NCBI GenBank assembly: GCA_020635255.1
Contig: JACKAC010000001.1
Location: 310,001-374,000, forward strand
Source: Ignavibacteriales bacterium
Lineage (GTDB): Bacteria > Bacteroidota > Ignavibacteria > Tepidaquicellales > Tepidaquicellaceae
DNA: 64,000 nucleotides
Direction: 5' to 3'
Positions 43,194-53,551 of the stretch are shown here, piece after piece; within the stretch, counting starts at the first letter, position 1, and the number at the start of each line of letters is the position of its first letter. A program made the translations under genes and the position numbers. The notes under the pieces were generated by a model that was not told the DNA's origin, made no database searches, and saw only the letters and a program-made list of their open reading frames with translations.

Positions 43194-45599
43194 ATGAAGG
43201 CAAGTTTTATAATAAGTGTTTTGCTAATGATGTTAATCTTAGGGAATAATGGTTATTCTCAGGATTCATATTTGCCGGACCTTGGAGGTCCAAATTCCGA
43301 CGGCAGAAAGTCAAACTTATTGCCGGAGGGTAACCTAAATACACCCCGGTTTACTGATCCAATATATTCTAATCTGCCAGAGACAGATGATTTTGGTGCG
43401 GATGGATATAATAAATGTCTTACGGGTTTAAACGGTTCTGCTAACTACGTCGAAGTAGATAATCAAGCCGTTTTCCAGCAAACAGTAGATGGTACCATAG
43501 AGGCATGGGTTTATATCACCAACTCGACAAATTCCAGCTATATCATGGCAAAGGGCAGTACGCAGGCAACGACTGCATTTTCTTTTTACATACAGGGAAA
43601 TACATTAAAGCCAGGTTTGCGAATGGGAAACAGTTTGGTATTAGCCGACAGCAGTGTAAAACTCAATGAATGGTGCCATGTATCTGTAACATGGATCGAT
43701 GTCGGAAGTGATTACCAGATCGAATTTTATATTAATGGTTACGAAGCCGGAAGCCCTTTACTAAACACATCAATGCCGGTAAATACGGATAAAGTAAGGA
43801 TCGGCGGAGCACAATATGCAAACGGGACATTTTACGGTAAACTGGATGAGGTAAGGTTCTTTTCAAGAAATAAGGATTACACGAGTACTGTAAGAAGGAG
43901 ATGGCTGGGAATAGGAGACGAGCTGTTATCTAACATTACGGGTTACAATCTAACTTCAGCAAAAGACTATGAAGGACTTGAAGCATCATGGACTTTCAAT
44001 TCAAGTTTCGGAGTGTTCGTATTTGAAAATATAAGGGGTCTTACCGGTACGATGATTGGAACAGCGGCAACGGAGAAAACTGCTTTTGACCAGCCGCTGC
44101 CATATAATTATTCACTAAATTTCCCGCAGGGCAACAGCGACAGCAGCCGAGTAACGATCCGCGATACAACCGAATTCAGCAACTTTATTACTACGGACGG
44201 TTCAATAGAGATGTGGGTTCGTGTGCTAGATTTTCCAATGCCGGGATCGGTTCATTTAATTTCAAAGGGTAATACTCCGGCAAACACTTCATTTTTGCTG
44301 GGGATTAACACATCGAGGAAACTTTTCTTCAATATTGCAGGAAATGCAGTTGTATCGACAGGGGATTCGCTCCCTACATTTTACTGGACACACATAGCTG
44401 TATCATGGAAGAGGAATGGAAGTGCGTATGATGTTACATTCTTTGTTAATGGAAAGCAGACAGATACTCAGACTCTAAACAGCCCCGTGATGCCGATTAC
44501 AACAAACTTTATTCTTCTCGGCAGATCAATCGCGTTTCCGGGTGGATTTAGTCCCGGTCCTATGGAAATGGATGAGTTAAGGATATGGAACAATGTTTTG
44601 AATGAGGAACAGATCAAGAAGCAAATGTTTGCATCCAGCAGGGCGTTGAGCAATAATACCAATCTTTTAGCGGCATGGAGTTTTGATTGTAATTTGAATT
44701 GTTACGGCAGATTTAAAACTATGCGTGGAGTATTCGGGCAGGGATATTTAAGCTCATGCTATTTTAAGGGCTATATTAATGACAATACAGCCGGTGGAAT
44801 AAATGAGCCGAGAGCATCCGTATCAACTACACTGAGAAGAGGTGAAACAATTAATTCTGTTTTTCCGGACGGATTCTATGTTAAGCCGTCATTCAAATTA
44901 ATTCCCGATAACAATATAACAGGTGTGTCGGATACTATTATTGTTGGAGACAGTTTTCCGGATGTGGATGTAACTTCGGTTGAATTGTTTTTAAATATTT
45001 ACCATACAAAGATTGGACAGGTAAATGTCAGGCTGGTAGCCCCTGACGGAACGATAAGAGAAGTTCTCGCAGGTGACGGGGGTGACTACATGAATGTGAT
45101 GACTATCTTCCAGGATAATGCCGAAAACAATCTCAGCGGGGTTAGACCGCCCTGGAGTTCCTCAGTAAAACCGGGACAGGTATTTGGAAATTTTGGTGGC
45201 TCACCATGCAGAGGTAAATGGATATTAAAAGTTGTGGATACAACGACACCAATATTCGGTAAGTTACTAGGCTGGGGAATCAGGCTAAACAACCAAACCA
45301 CCGTTGGGATACAAAACGTCTCGACCGAGATTCCGGGAAAATATGAATTAGGTCAAAACTATCCTAACCCGTTCAATCCATCGACCGCGATCAAATTTAG
45401 CTTACCAAAGAACGGGCTTGTTAAACTTAAAGTATATGACATGCTGGGCAGGGAAGTAGCTTCCCTTGTTAATAAGGAGCTGACTGCTGGGTCTTATGAA
45501 TATACATTCGACGGGGCAAAACTTTCGAGTGGGGTTTATTTCTACAGGATCGATGCAGGAGATTTTTCAGAAGTCAAGAAAATGACTCTTATTAAGTAG
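43194..45599 (+). CDS. T9SS-exported LamG-LamG-P-domain protein, copy B
   Basis: Start at ATG 43194, 801 residues, beginning MKASFIISVLLMMLILGNNGYSQ (signal peptide). A start five codons earlier would use the ribosome-binding GGAGA as coding sequence, so it is rejected. The domain order matches copy A: LamG 1 (about 80-230, VDGTIEAWVYITNSTNSS), LamG 2 (about 310-470, TDGSIEMWVRVLDFP), P-domain-like region (about 575-705, GKWILKVVDTTTP, GWGIRLNN) and a T9SS sorting domain (about 718-801, NYPNPFNPSTAIKFSLP). Sequence identity with copy A is moderate in the body and high in the sorting domain. A terminator follows. Confidence 0.88.
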   Translation: MKASFIISVLLMMLILGNNGYSQDSYLPDLGGPNSDGRKSNLLPEGNLNTPRFTDPIYSNLPETDDFGADGYNKCLTGLNGSANYVEVDNQAVFQQTVDGTIEAWVYITNSTNSSYIMAKGSTQATTAFSFYIQGNTLKPGLRMGNSLVLADSSVKLNEWCHVSVTWIDVGSDYQIEFYINGYEAGSPLLNTSMPVNTDKVRIGGAQYANGTFYGKLDEVRFFSRNKDYTSTVRRRWLGIGDELLSNITGYNLTSAKDYEGLEASWTFNSSFGVFVFENIRGLTGTMIGTAATEKTAFDQPLPYNYSLNFPQGNSDSSRVTIRDTTEFSNFITTDGSIEMWVRVLDFPMPGSVHLISKGNTPANTSFLLGINTSRKLFFNIAGNAVVSTGDSLPTFYWTHIAVSWKRNGSAYDVTFFVNGKQTDTQTLNSPVMPITTNFILLGRSIAFPGGFSPGPMEMDELRIWNNVLNEEQIKKQMFASSRALSNNTNLLAAWSFDCNLNCYGRFKTMRGVFGQGYLSSCYFKGYINDNTAGGINEPRASVSTTLRRGETINSVFPDGFYVKPSFKLIPDNNITGVSDTIIVGDSFPDVDVTSVELFLNIYHTKIGQVNVRLVAPDGTIREVLAGDGGDYMNVMTIFQDNAENNLSGVRPPWSSSVKPGQVFGNFGGSPCRGKWILKVVDTTTPIFGKLLGWGIRLNNQTTVGIQNVSTEIPGKYELGQNYPNPFNPSTAIKFSLPKNGLVKLKVYDMLGREVASLVNKELTAGSYEYTFDGAKLSSGVYFYRIDAGDFSEVKKMTLIK

Positions 45600-45624
45600 A
45601 TATTACAAGACTCCTGTTGTTTTA

Positions 45625-45660
45625 AAAAGCCTTCTGCGAAAGTGGAAGGCTTTTATTTTT
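45625..45660 (+). terminator. Rho-independent terminator, likely bidirectional
   Basis: AAAAGCCTTC (45625-45634) pairs with GAAGGCTTTT (45645-45654), then ATTTTTT. It ends gene B on the plus strand and lies over the stop of the leftward HXXEE gene. Confidence 0.88.
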
Positions 45661-46114
45661 TGGTAAAGTGTTTACCTGTGAGAATTACAATAAAAGGAAC
45701 TGCATGCAGGGCAAGAGCAAGGAGAAGAGCTTTGAGTTTAAAATCCCCATGAACATTTAAATAGGTGATGACGCTTAAGGGGATATACAATAGAGCTCCG
45801 GTTATCAACCCGGGGAAATATCTATGTAAACGAATTGATGTGAGTACATGCAGTATTCCATTTATTCCGACCAGGAATATTGCCGAAAGAGCTATAATCG
45901 GGAGTTCATTATGCCAAATTAAGACAATGAATACTAATGTGAAGAATAGAATATTTATTAGTAGGATCTGTGAATTGGAAATATTAAATCCAAAGGATGA
46001 AACCATTGCTTTGAAGTTCTTTGCAAAACCACCCGGGAAGACAAATTCTTCTAAAACATGAAGTATCGCACAAATAGTAAGTATCAAATAAAGATTAGAA
46101 AGTATAAAGCTCAT
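45653..46114 (-). CDS. HXXEE-domain membrane protein
   Basis: The 153-residue protein has four to five membrane helices. In the first, HVLEEFVFPGGF shows the H-x-x-E-E motif (His19 region) that names the HXXEE family. Later conserved residues include WHNE (in the second helix region) and HAVPF near the C terminus, giving three His/Glu clusters that could form a metal site within the membrane. Members are thought to be membrane enzymes, but no activity is established. It stands alone between a terminator and rplM. Confidence 0.82.
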   Translation of the reverse strand: MSFILSNLYLILTICAILHVLEEFVFPGGFAKNFKAMVSSFGFNISNSQILLINILFFTLVFIVLIWHNELPIIALSAIFLVGINGILHVLTSIRLHRYFPGLITGALLYIPLSVITYLNVHGDFKLKALLLALALHAVPFIVILTGKHFTKK

Positions 46115-46267
46115 AATATTAGCAACTTATGAGAGTTGTGGTGAGCGAAAACCAATTTCTTTTGTTTAAATATAGAATATTGAGCTCACAATTCCATTGC
46201 ATTTATTTAGTATAACTAGTAATTTACCAATTCGTGTAAAAACGCATTAAGCTTATATTTAACAGAA

Positions 46268-46723
46268 ATGAAGACAGCAATAGCAAATTCAGTCAGAACG
46301 ACTAAATTTTCAAAAAGGGATGAAAACCCAGAGAATTGGTTTCTTGTCGATGCAGAAGGTAAGACACTTGGAAGGATGGCAAGTGAGATAGCAAAGAGGA
46401 TCAGAGGAAAGATGAGTCCTAGATTTACTCCTAACAGCGATGCAGGTGATTGGGTTGTAGTTGTAAACGCAGAAAAGGTAAAAGTATCTGTAAAAAGAGA
46501 AGAACAAAAGGAATACTTAAGGCATACATTATATCCGGGTGGACAAAAGAGTGTATCATATAAAGAAATGCTGCAAAAGCATCCCGACAGGATAATCAGG
46601 CTTGCTGTGAAAAGGATGCTTCCGAAAACAAGACTCGGAAACAAATTAATCAACAAATTAAAAGTTTACAAAGGACCGGAGCATCCGCATAAAGCGCAGA
46701 ACCCGGTTTCCATAGAGTTATAA
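46268..46723 (+). CDS. rplM: 50S ribosomal protein L13
   Basis: The 151-residue protein has the L13 signatures WFLVDAEGKTLGRMASEIAKRIRGK, GDWVVVVNAEKVKVS, YRHT-type HTLYPGGQKSVSYKEML and AVKRMLPKTRLGNK. It is part of the large ribosomal subunit. rpsI follows after 12 bases, the universal rplM-rpsI pair. The 150 bases upstream carry a possible stem (GTGAGC with GCTCAC), perhaps an autogenous control site; the evidence is weak. Confidence 0.98.
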   Translation: MKTAIANSVRTTKFSKRDENPENWFLVDAEGKTLGRMASEIAKRIRGKMSPRFTPNSDAGDWVVVVNAEKVKVSVKREEQKEYLRHTLYPGGQKSVSYKEMLQKHPDRIIRLAVKRMLPKTRLGNKLINKLKVYKGPEHPHKAQNPVSIEL

Positions 46724-46735
46724 TAGATATAATAC

Positions 46736-47128
46736 ATGGCAACAAATTATACATCAGCAGTAGGACGAAGAAAGACAGCGACCGCGAGAGTTCTTCTCAC
46801 ACCCGGAAGCGGGAAACTTGAGATCAATGGTAAGGAAGCAAAAGACTTTCTGAAGAATGACGGGCTATATGACGACATGCTTGTTCCGTTCAGGGTAACG
46901 GATACTCTCGGTTCATTCGACGCAAAGATTATTGTAAACGGCGGAGGAGCAACCGGACAGGTAGGGGCAATCAAGCTGGGCATTTCGAGAGCTCTTGTAA
47001 AGAGCAATGAAGAGCTGAAGCCCGCGCTTAAGAAAGAAGATCTTATGACCAGGGACCCGAGAATGGTGGAAAGAAAGAAATACGGACGTCCGAAAGCAAG
47101 GAAGAGATTCCAGTTTTCAAAGAGATAA
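46736..47128 (+). CDS. rpsI: 30S ribosomal protein S9
   Basis: The 130-residue protein has [43 protein letters not shown] and the basic tail [17 protein letters not shown] that reaches the P-site tRNA. It is the second gene of the rplM-rpsI operon, ended by an AT-rich hairpin terminator 6 bases after the stop. Confidence 0.98.
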   Translation: MATNYTSAVGRRKTATARVLLTPGSGKLEINGKEAKDFLKNDGLYDDMLVPFRVTDTLGSFDAKIIVNGGGATGQVGAIKLGISRALVKSNEELKPALKKEDLMTRDPRMVERKKYGRPKARKRFQFSKR

Positions 47129-47134
47129 TATATC

Positions 47135-47157
47135 TCTTATATTATATAAGATTTTTT
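47135..47157 (+). terminator. AT-rich rho-independent terminator after rpsI
   Basis: TCTTATA (47135-47141), TTA loop, TATAAGA (47145-47151), then TTTTTT (47152-47157). It separates rplM-rpsI from rpsB-tsf. Confidence 0.8.
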
Positions 47158-47164
47158 CAAAAAA

Positions 47165-47340
47165 CATATTTCCCGATCCCAGCTTACCCGTGTTCCGGTA
47201 GAAACCGGGATGTAAGCGGGAGATGACGGAGATAGAAGCCTGCCCCGATATTGGAGGCGGGAAAAACAAAAGCCTACATCTCAATTAGTTTCCCCATGCT
47301 CTGCATACGGCAGGGTGATTTCATACACAGAGATCGGCTT
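47165..47340 (+). other. GC-rich structured spacer before rpsB (leader RNA or palindromic repeat)
   Basis: Two strong hairpins stand out against AT-rich surroundings. The first: CCC-A-GCTTAC (47178-47187 region) with GTAAGC-GGG (47212-47220), holding an inner CCGGT-AGAA-ACCGG. The second: CCTGCCCC with GGAGGCGGG (47239-47261 region). TACATC (47275-47280) can pair with GATGTA (47209-47214), competing with the first hairpin. It could be an autoregulatory leader of rpsB. Read on the minus strand, the first hairpin begins like GTCATCTCCCGC, resembling dispersed palindromic (REP-like) repeats, so that reading is open too. Confidence 0.45.
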
Positions 47341-47362
47341 TTATGTAAACAATAAAAACATA

Positions 47363-48136
47363 ATGGCTAAAATTCAAATCGAAGACCTTTTATTAGCCGG
47401 GGCTCACTTCGGGCACCTGACTAGAAGATGGAATCCGAAGATGAAGAAGTATATCTTCATGGACAGGAACGGGATCCATATCATTGACCTTAAAAAGACT
47501 CTGTCCTTACTGGAAGATGCATATAACTCTATAGTGAGAATATCTTCTGAGGGGAAAAAGATGCTTTTTGTAGGAACAAAGAAGCAAGCGAAAGCTATCA
47601 TCCGTCAGCAGGCTGAAAGATGCGGAGCATTTTATGTATCTGAAAGATGGCTGGGCGGTATGCTCACTAACTTCAATACGGTTAGGAAAAGCATAAAGAA
47701 GCTTTCGAATCTTCAAAAAATGGAAACAGACGGCTCCCTAGACAATTTCGTAAAAAAAGAGCGTCTGATCATGATGAGAGAAAAGGAAAAACTCGAAAGA
47801 GTATTAAGCGGTATCTCAGATATGACCAAGCTTCCGGGCGCAATATTCCTTGTTGATGTTAAGAAAGAACATATTGCGATCGATGAGGCAAGGAAGCTGA
47901 GAATACCTGTGTACGCGATAGTGGATACAAACGTAGATCCTGATCTTGTGGATTACCCGATCCCTGCGAACGATGACGCAGTAAAATCCATCGAGATAGT
48001 AACTCGCGTTATTGCTGATGCGGTTATAGAAGGAACAGAGATTGCTAGGACAAGAAAGATGGATGAGTCTGAAGAGATGAAGGAGAAGATGGAAGTTGCC
48101 GGGGCAACAGAAGGCAGTGAAGAATCTGCAGGATAA
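47363..48136 (+). CDS. rpsB: 30S ribosomal protein S2
   Basis: Start at ATG 47363 ([18 protein letters not shown]), 257 residues; an ORF extension to 47315 is not conserved. Motifs: [53 protein letters not shown] and [25 protein letters not shown]. It binds S1 on the small subunit. The C-terminal 25 residues are an acidic tail ([20 protein letters not shown]). tsf follows after 35 bases, the standard rpsB-tsf pair. It lies downstream of a structured spacer. Confidence 0.98.
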   Translation: MAKIQIEDLLLAGAHFGHLTRRWNPKMKKYIFMDRNGIHIIDLKKTLSLLEDAYNSIVRISSEGKKMLFVGTKKQAKAIIRQQAERCGAFYVSERWLGGMLTNFNTVRKSIKKLSNLQKMETDGSLDNFVKKERLIMMREKEKLERVLSGISDMTKLPGAIFLVDVKKEHIAIDEARKLRIPVYAIVDTNVDPDLVDYPIPANDDAVKSIEIVTRVIADAVIEGTEIARTRKMDESEEMKEKMEVAGATEGSEESAG

Positions 48137-48171
48137 ATTTATTAAAAAACTCTAAATACGAATAATTCTAA

Positions 48172-49748
<1,577 letters not shown>

Positions 49749-49763
49749 TCAAAGAATAGCATT

Positions 49764-50321
49764 ATGATTAAGGATATTTTAAAAGAAGCGAATGCCAGGA
49801 TGGAAAAGGCAGTGGAGCATGTAAAGGATGAAATGATGAAGATCAGGACAGGTAAGGCGAGCTCCAATATGCTGGATAGTGTAAAGGTAGATTATTACGG
49901 GACACCAACACCAATCAGCCAGGTAGCAAACGTTAATACGCCGGACTTTCATACAATTACTGTTCAGCCATGGGATAAAACGGTAATTCCTGCAATAGAG
50001 AAAGCGATCATGGCTGCTGACCTGGGACTTAATCCTGCAAATGATGGAAATCTTATCAGGATTCCTATCCCCCCATTGAACGAAGAAAGAAGAAAGGAAA
50101 TGGTGAAACTTGTTAAAAAAGCAGGTGAAGAGGGGAAGGTTGCAGTAAGAAATATCAGGAGAGATGATATGGAAAAGCTTAAAAAGTCCGAGAAAGAAGA
50201 CCATGTTTCTGAAGATGAGAGAAAGCATGCTGAGACAGAACTGCAAAAGCTGACCGATAACCATACAAAGGAAATCGATAACCTTGTAGATTCAAAAGAG
50301 AAAGAAGTAATGGAGGTTTAA
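49764..50321 (+). CDS. frr: Ribosome recycling factor
   Basis: The 185-residue protein shows the RRF three-helix bundle and the conserved IRTGKASSNMLDSVKVDYYGTPTPI in part, VQPWDKT, NPANDGNLIRIPIPPLNEERRKEMVK in part and EEGKVAVRNIRRDD. It splits post-termination ribosomes with EF-G. It completes the rpsB-tsf-pyrH-frr order found in most bacteria. waaA follows after 16 bases. Confidence 0.98.
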   Translation: MIKDILKEANARMEKAVEHVKDEMMKIRTGKASSNMLDSVKVDYYGTPTPISQVANVNTPDFHTITVQPWDKTVIPAIEKAIMAADLGLNPANDGNLIRIPIPPLNEERRKEMVKLVKKAGEEGKVAVRNIRRDDMEKLKKSEKEDHVSEDERKHAETELQKLTDNHTKEIDNLVDSKEKEVMEV

Positions 50322-50337
50322 ATAAACCCCGTACGCG

Positions 50338-51618
50338 ATGCGCCATTTTTGGTTTATCATTTACAATTCATTCGTGATCCCGGCATTATGGCTGGGGTTT
50401 AAGATATACGGGATTTTTAATTCTAAAGTACGAGAAGGTTTTAAAGGAAGAAGGGATCTATTCAGGAAACTGAGTAGATCCCTTTCGCATTTGAACGGAG
50501 AAGGAAGACATATACTAATTCATTGTTCATCTTTAGGTGAGTACCAGCAGGCAATTCCACTCATGGAGGAAATGGAGGGGAAGGGCTTTGTTATAACGGT
50601 AAGCTTCTTTTCACCGTCCGGATATAAGAATTCTAAGATACCTCACGAGAATATCGTTAAGACGTATCTGCCATTCGATTCGGTTAAAAAGGTTAGAAAA
50701 TTTCTCGATGCGGGTAAATTTGATGCCATAATATTTATGCGGTATGACCTATGGTACAATCTTGTATATGAAGCGAAGAGAAGGGGGATAAAGCTTATAA
50801 TCGCCAACGCCAGGCTCGATGAAAAGGATGTGTTTTGGAAACTCCCGGTATTTAAATCCATGAAGAGGGCTCTCTATAATATGATCGACGTAATATTTGT
50901 GATTGACGAAGAGGATAGAGACAGCTACTCTAGATATCTGGATACACAGAGGACTGAGATCAGGCTGGTTGGTGACTCTAAATATGAAAGGGTATACGCC
51001 GCATCGTTGAACAAACAGTATGATGATGTAATTCCTTCCGAGATAATAAAGGATCGAAAAGTTTTTGTTATAGGAAGCTCATGGAAAGATGATGAGGATG
51101 TTATTCTCCCGGTTGTAAACAAAATAATGGAATACGAGAAAGACCTGCTTACATTGCTTGTTCCGCATGAACCCAAAGAGAAGAAGATTGACATCATAGA
51201 AAAGACCATCAGGGAAAAGTATGAAAATATTAAAAGTATACGGTACTCTAACATAGAGAATTATAACAATGAGAATCTTATTATTGTGGATAGGATCGGC
51301 ATATTGATGTCATTATATTCGATAGGATATGTGAGCTATGTAGGAGGTGGACTAAAATCAGGACTTCATAACATATTGGAACCTGCTATATTTAATATGC
51401 CGGTGTTTTTTGCCAATAAGGTGAAAAACTCCGATGAGGATGTGATATTGCTTAAAAGCGGATGCGGGAAAGTGGTGGAAGATCAGAGGACTTTTTACAG
51501 AAATTTCCGCAATGTACTGAAAGATAAGGAATTGCATGATTCGATGGCCAGGGGATGCAGGTTTGTATTCGAGGGCAGCCTTGGTACCGCAAAGAAAATC
51601 GTAGAAAAAATTGTATAA
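50338..51618 (+). CDS. waaA: 3-deoxy-D-manno-octulosonic acid transferase
   Basis: The 426-residue GT-B enzyme (family GT30) adds Kdo to lipid A. An N-terminal membrane anchor (FIIYNSFVIPALWLGFKIYG) is followed by the GT30 N-terminal domain (GEGRHILIHCSSLGEYQQAIPL in part, ITVSFFSPSGY) and a C-terminal domain with VIGSSWKDDED, YVGGGLKSGLHNILEPA, where HNILEP is the family signature. It completes the Kdo path with kdsA at 26 kb. The linkage to the translation operon is close (16 bases). Confidence 0.95.
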   Translation: MRHFWFIIYNSFVIPALWLGFKIYGIFNSKVREGFKGRRDLFRKLSRSLSHLNGEGRHILIHCSSLGEYQQAIPLMEEMEGKGFVITVSFFSPSGYKNSKIPHENIVKTYLPFDSVKKVRKFLDAGKFDAIIFMRYDLWYNLVYEAKRRGIKLIIANARLDEKDVFWKLPVFKSMKRALYNMIDVIFVIDEEDRDSYSRYLDTQRTEIRLVGDSKYERVYAASLNKQYDDVIPSEIIKDRKVFVIGSSWKDDEDVILPVVNKIMEYEKDLLTLLVPHEPKEKKIDIIEKTIREKYENIKSIRYSNIENYNNENLIIVDRIGILMSLYSIGYVSYVGGGLKSGLHNILEPAIFNMPVFFANKVKNSDEDVILLKSGCGKVVEDQRTFYRNFRNVLKDKELHDSMARGCRFVFEGSLGTAKKIVEKIV

Positions 51619-51632
51619 TAAAATAAATAGTA

Positions 51633-52220
51633 ATGTTTGACAGAAATAAATTCATAGATGAATCGCTGATTGAAAGTTCAGAAGTGAAAAAGCTTATTCT
51701 GGAAAAATGCAAAGATGACATTAATAATGCATGTGATGCCGTGAGAGATGCAATAAAAGACGGCAAAAAGATTCTTTTTTGCGGGAATGGGGGAAGCGCG
51801 GCAGATGCCCAGCACCTGGCTACGGAATTCATGATAAGGATGTCGCATGACATTAAGCGTCCGGCGATCGGAGCAATAGCATTAACAACCGATACATCAA
51901 ATATAACAGCAGGCGGGAATGACATTGGGTTTGAAAATATTTTTGCCAGGAACGTGGAAGGACTTGGAAATGAAGGTGATATTCTGGTAGCCATATCTAC
52001 AAGCGGTACATCTCCTAATGTGCTGAAGGCAGTCGAGATGGCGAAATCAAAGAACATGACAACAATTGGCTTCCTTGGAAAAGATGGAGGAAGGCTTGCG
52101 AATATGGTCGATATACCGATAGTTGTGCCGTCTGAGAATACACAAAGGATACAGGAAGGTCATATTACAATAGGTCACATATTATGTGAAGCTGGCGAGA
52201 GGGAAGTCTACGGAAATTAG
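51633..52220 (+). CDS. gmhA: Phosphoheptose isomerase (SIS domain)
   Basis: The 195-residue protein is of the GmhA type: sedoheptulose-7-phosphate to heptose-7-phosphate, the first step of ADP-heptose synthesis for the LPS core. Motifs: KILFCGNGGSAADAQHLATEF, LTTDTSNITAGGNDIGFENIF in part, LVAISTSGTSPNVLKA and the C-terminal EGHITIGHILCE with the metal-binding His. It ends the rightward operon and converges with the YCF48 gene, 7 bases apart. Two heptosyltransferase-like genes are further right. Confidence 0.95.
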   Translation: MFDRNKFIDESLIESSEVKKLILEKCKDDINNACDAVRDAIKDGKKILFCGNGGSAADAQHLATEFMIRMSHDIKRPAIGAIALTTDTSNITAGGNDIGFENIFARNVEGLGNEGDILVAISTSGTSPNVLKAVEMAKSKNMTTIGFLGKDGGRLANMVDIPIVVPSENTQRIQEGHITIGHILCEAGEREVYGN

Positions 52221-52227
52221 AATCTGT

Positions 52228-53460
52228 CTATTTCATCACAACCATTTTTCTAATTTCTGAGGATGCGTTTGCTGTCATTTTATAGAAATAAACTCCGCTG
52301 GATAATCCATCCGCATTAATTTTAATTTCGTATACCCCGGGATTTTTATATCCATTAAGCAGAGTCTTCACTTCTCTTCCCGATATATCATATAAAATTA
52401 TCATTACATCCGAGGCGACAGGTATCGAAAACTTAATATTCGTTTCTGGGTTGAACGGGTTGGGATAATTTTGTCCGAGTGAAAATCCTGCAGGAAGTAT
52501 ACTTCCCGGCTCTATGCCGGATATTGTTGAATCGGTAAAGATGTTCACACCAATAGATCCGCTGATAGAGCCAACGAGGATCTTATTCTGGTAAGTTAAG
52601 ACAGGTGTGCATGATCCCGTAAGATTAAAATTAGTAAATGAGGTTCCGCCGTTTGTCGATTTGTACGCGCCGCCGTTTCCGGTTAGGTAGATATTCCCTG
52701 CAAGATCGAGTGTAACTCCGCGCGTAGCAGAGAGCGCATTACCCAAAGTGCTCCAGGTTAAGCCTTTATTTGTTGACTTATCAACGTTGTAAGGTGATGT
52801 AGTCGTTACCATATATAGGGAACCATCTGTATTCTGAAACAGGCTGTAACCGTTCTTACCCGAATTAAGATTCGCGCTGAAAGTCGCTCCGTTATCAGTA
52901 GAGCGGTAAAATCCTATACCTGTACCTGTTCCCGAACTTACTCCCACGTAAACTATATTGGAGCTGTCTTTATCGACAAGAACAGGGAGGACATTTAACC
53001 CTGTTAACCCGGTTTGTGTGAAATTTGCTCCGGAGTTAGTACTTCTGAAAAATCCCATCGATGTTGATACGAATACATAGCCGTTGGACCCGCATGCAAC
53101 TCCCTGAGGCTTCTCGCTATTAAAAGCTGTGGTGCTTAAAACAGTGAAATTTGCGCCTCCGTTTGTAGATATCAAAAGCCCATCGGAGTAATTGGCTACA
53201 AAGATATTTCCGTTATCATCGAAATCGATTGCCCACATAGTATTGCCTGCACCGGCGTATATTGTGTCCCAGCTATCTCCACCGTTAGAAGATCTCCATA
53301 TACGTGAATTAGCTCCAGTGAGACCGCCTGCATATATATTGCCCTGATCATCCTTTGTCAATGACCATACGCTTCGTCCGTTTAGTTTTTGTACCCAGGT
53401 TTGGGAATTTGCAGTACTTGATATAAGTATGATTGCAAGAAGGGTATATATTAGTCTCAT
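52228..53460 (-). CDS. T9SS-exported YCF48-type beta-propeller protein
   Basis: The 410-residue protein has a signal peptide (1 to about 19, ending ANSQ), six or seven propeller repeats with cores like RSTNSGANFTQTGL and KSTNKGLTWSTLG (about 20-310), and a T9SS sorting domain (about 325-410, NYPNPFNPETNIKFSIPVASDVMIILYDISGREV in part). It resembles the 9025-11172 protein without FN3 domains. Repeats carry Thr/Ser-Asn-Gly-Gly turns (NGGxSW type). A surface or secreted binding role is likely. A strong hairpin precedes the gene on the same strand. Confidence 0.87.
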   Translation of the reverse strand: MRLIYTLLAIILISSTANSQTWVQKLNGRSVWSLTKDDQGNIYAGGLTGANSRIWRSSNGGDSWDTIYAGAGNTMWAIDFDDNGNIFVANYSDGLLISTNGGANFTVLSTTAFNSEKPQGVACGSNGYVFVSTSMGFFRSTNSGANFTQTGLTGLNVLPVLVDKDSSNIVYVGVSSGTGTGIGFYRSTDNGATFSANLNSGKNGYSLFQNTDGSLYMVTTTSPYNVDKSTNKGLTWSTLGNALSATRGVTLDLAGNIYLTGNGGAYKSTNGGTSFTNFNLTGSCTPVLTYQNKILVGSISGSIGVNIFTDSTISGIEPGSILPAGFSLGQNYPNPFNPETNIKFSIPVASDVMIILYDISGREVKTLLNGYKNPGVYEIKINADGLSSGVYFYKMTANASSEIRKMVVMK

Positions 53461-53494
53461 GCCACTTATCTTTATTTCTGAACTGGTAAAATAT

Positions 53495-53529
53495 AATAAA
53501 AAAGCTTATACCAATTAAGGTATAAGCTT
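53495..53529 (-). terminator. Rho-independent terminator after the subtilase gene
   Basis: AAGCTTATACC (53502-53512) and GGTATAAGCTT (53519-53529) form a perfect 11-bp stem. On the minus strand it is followed by a T-run (A-run before 53502 on plus), so it ends the 53552-55342 gene just before the YCF48 gene start. Confidence 0.85.
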
Positions 53530-53551
53530 AAAAATTTGTATGCATAAAGTC

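Noticed and set aside
47315..47362. N-terminal extension of rpsB.
   Set aside because: S2 proteins begin at the [14 protein letters not shown] segment; the extension falls in the structured spacer.
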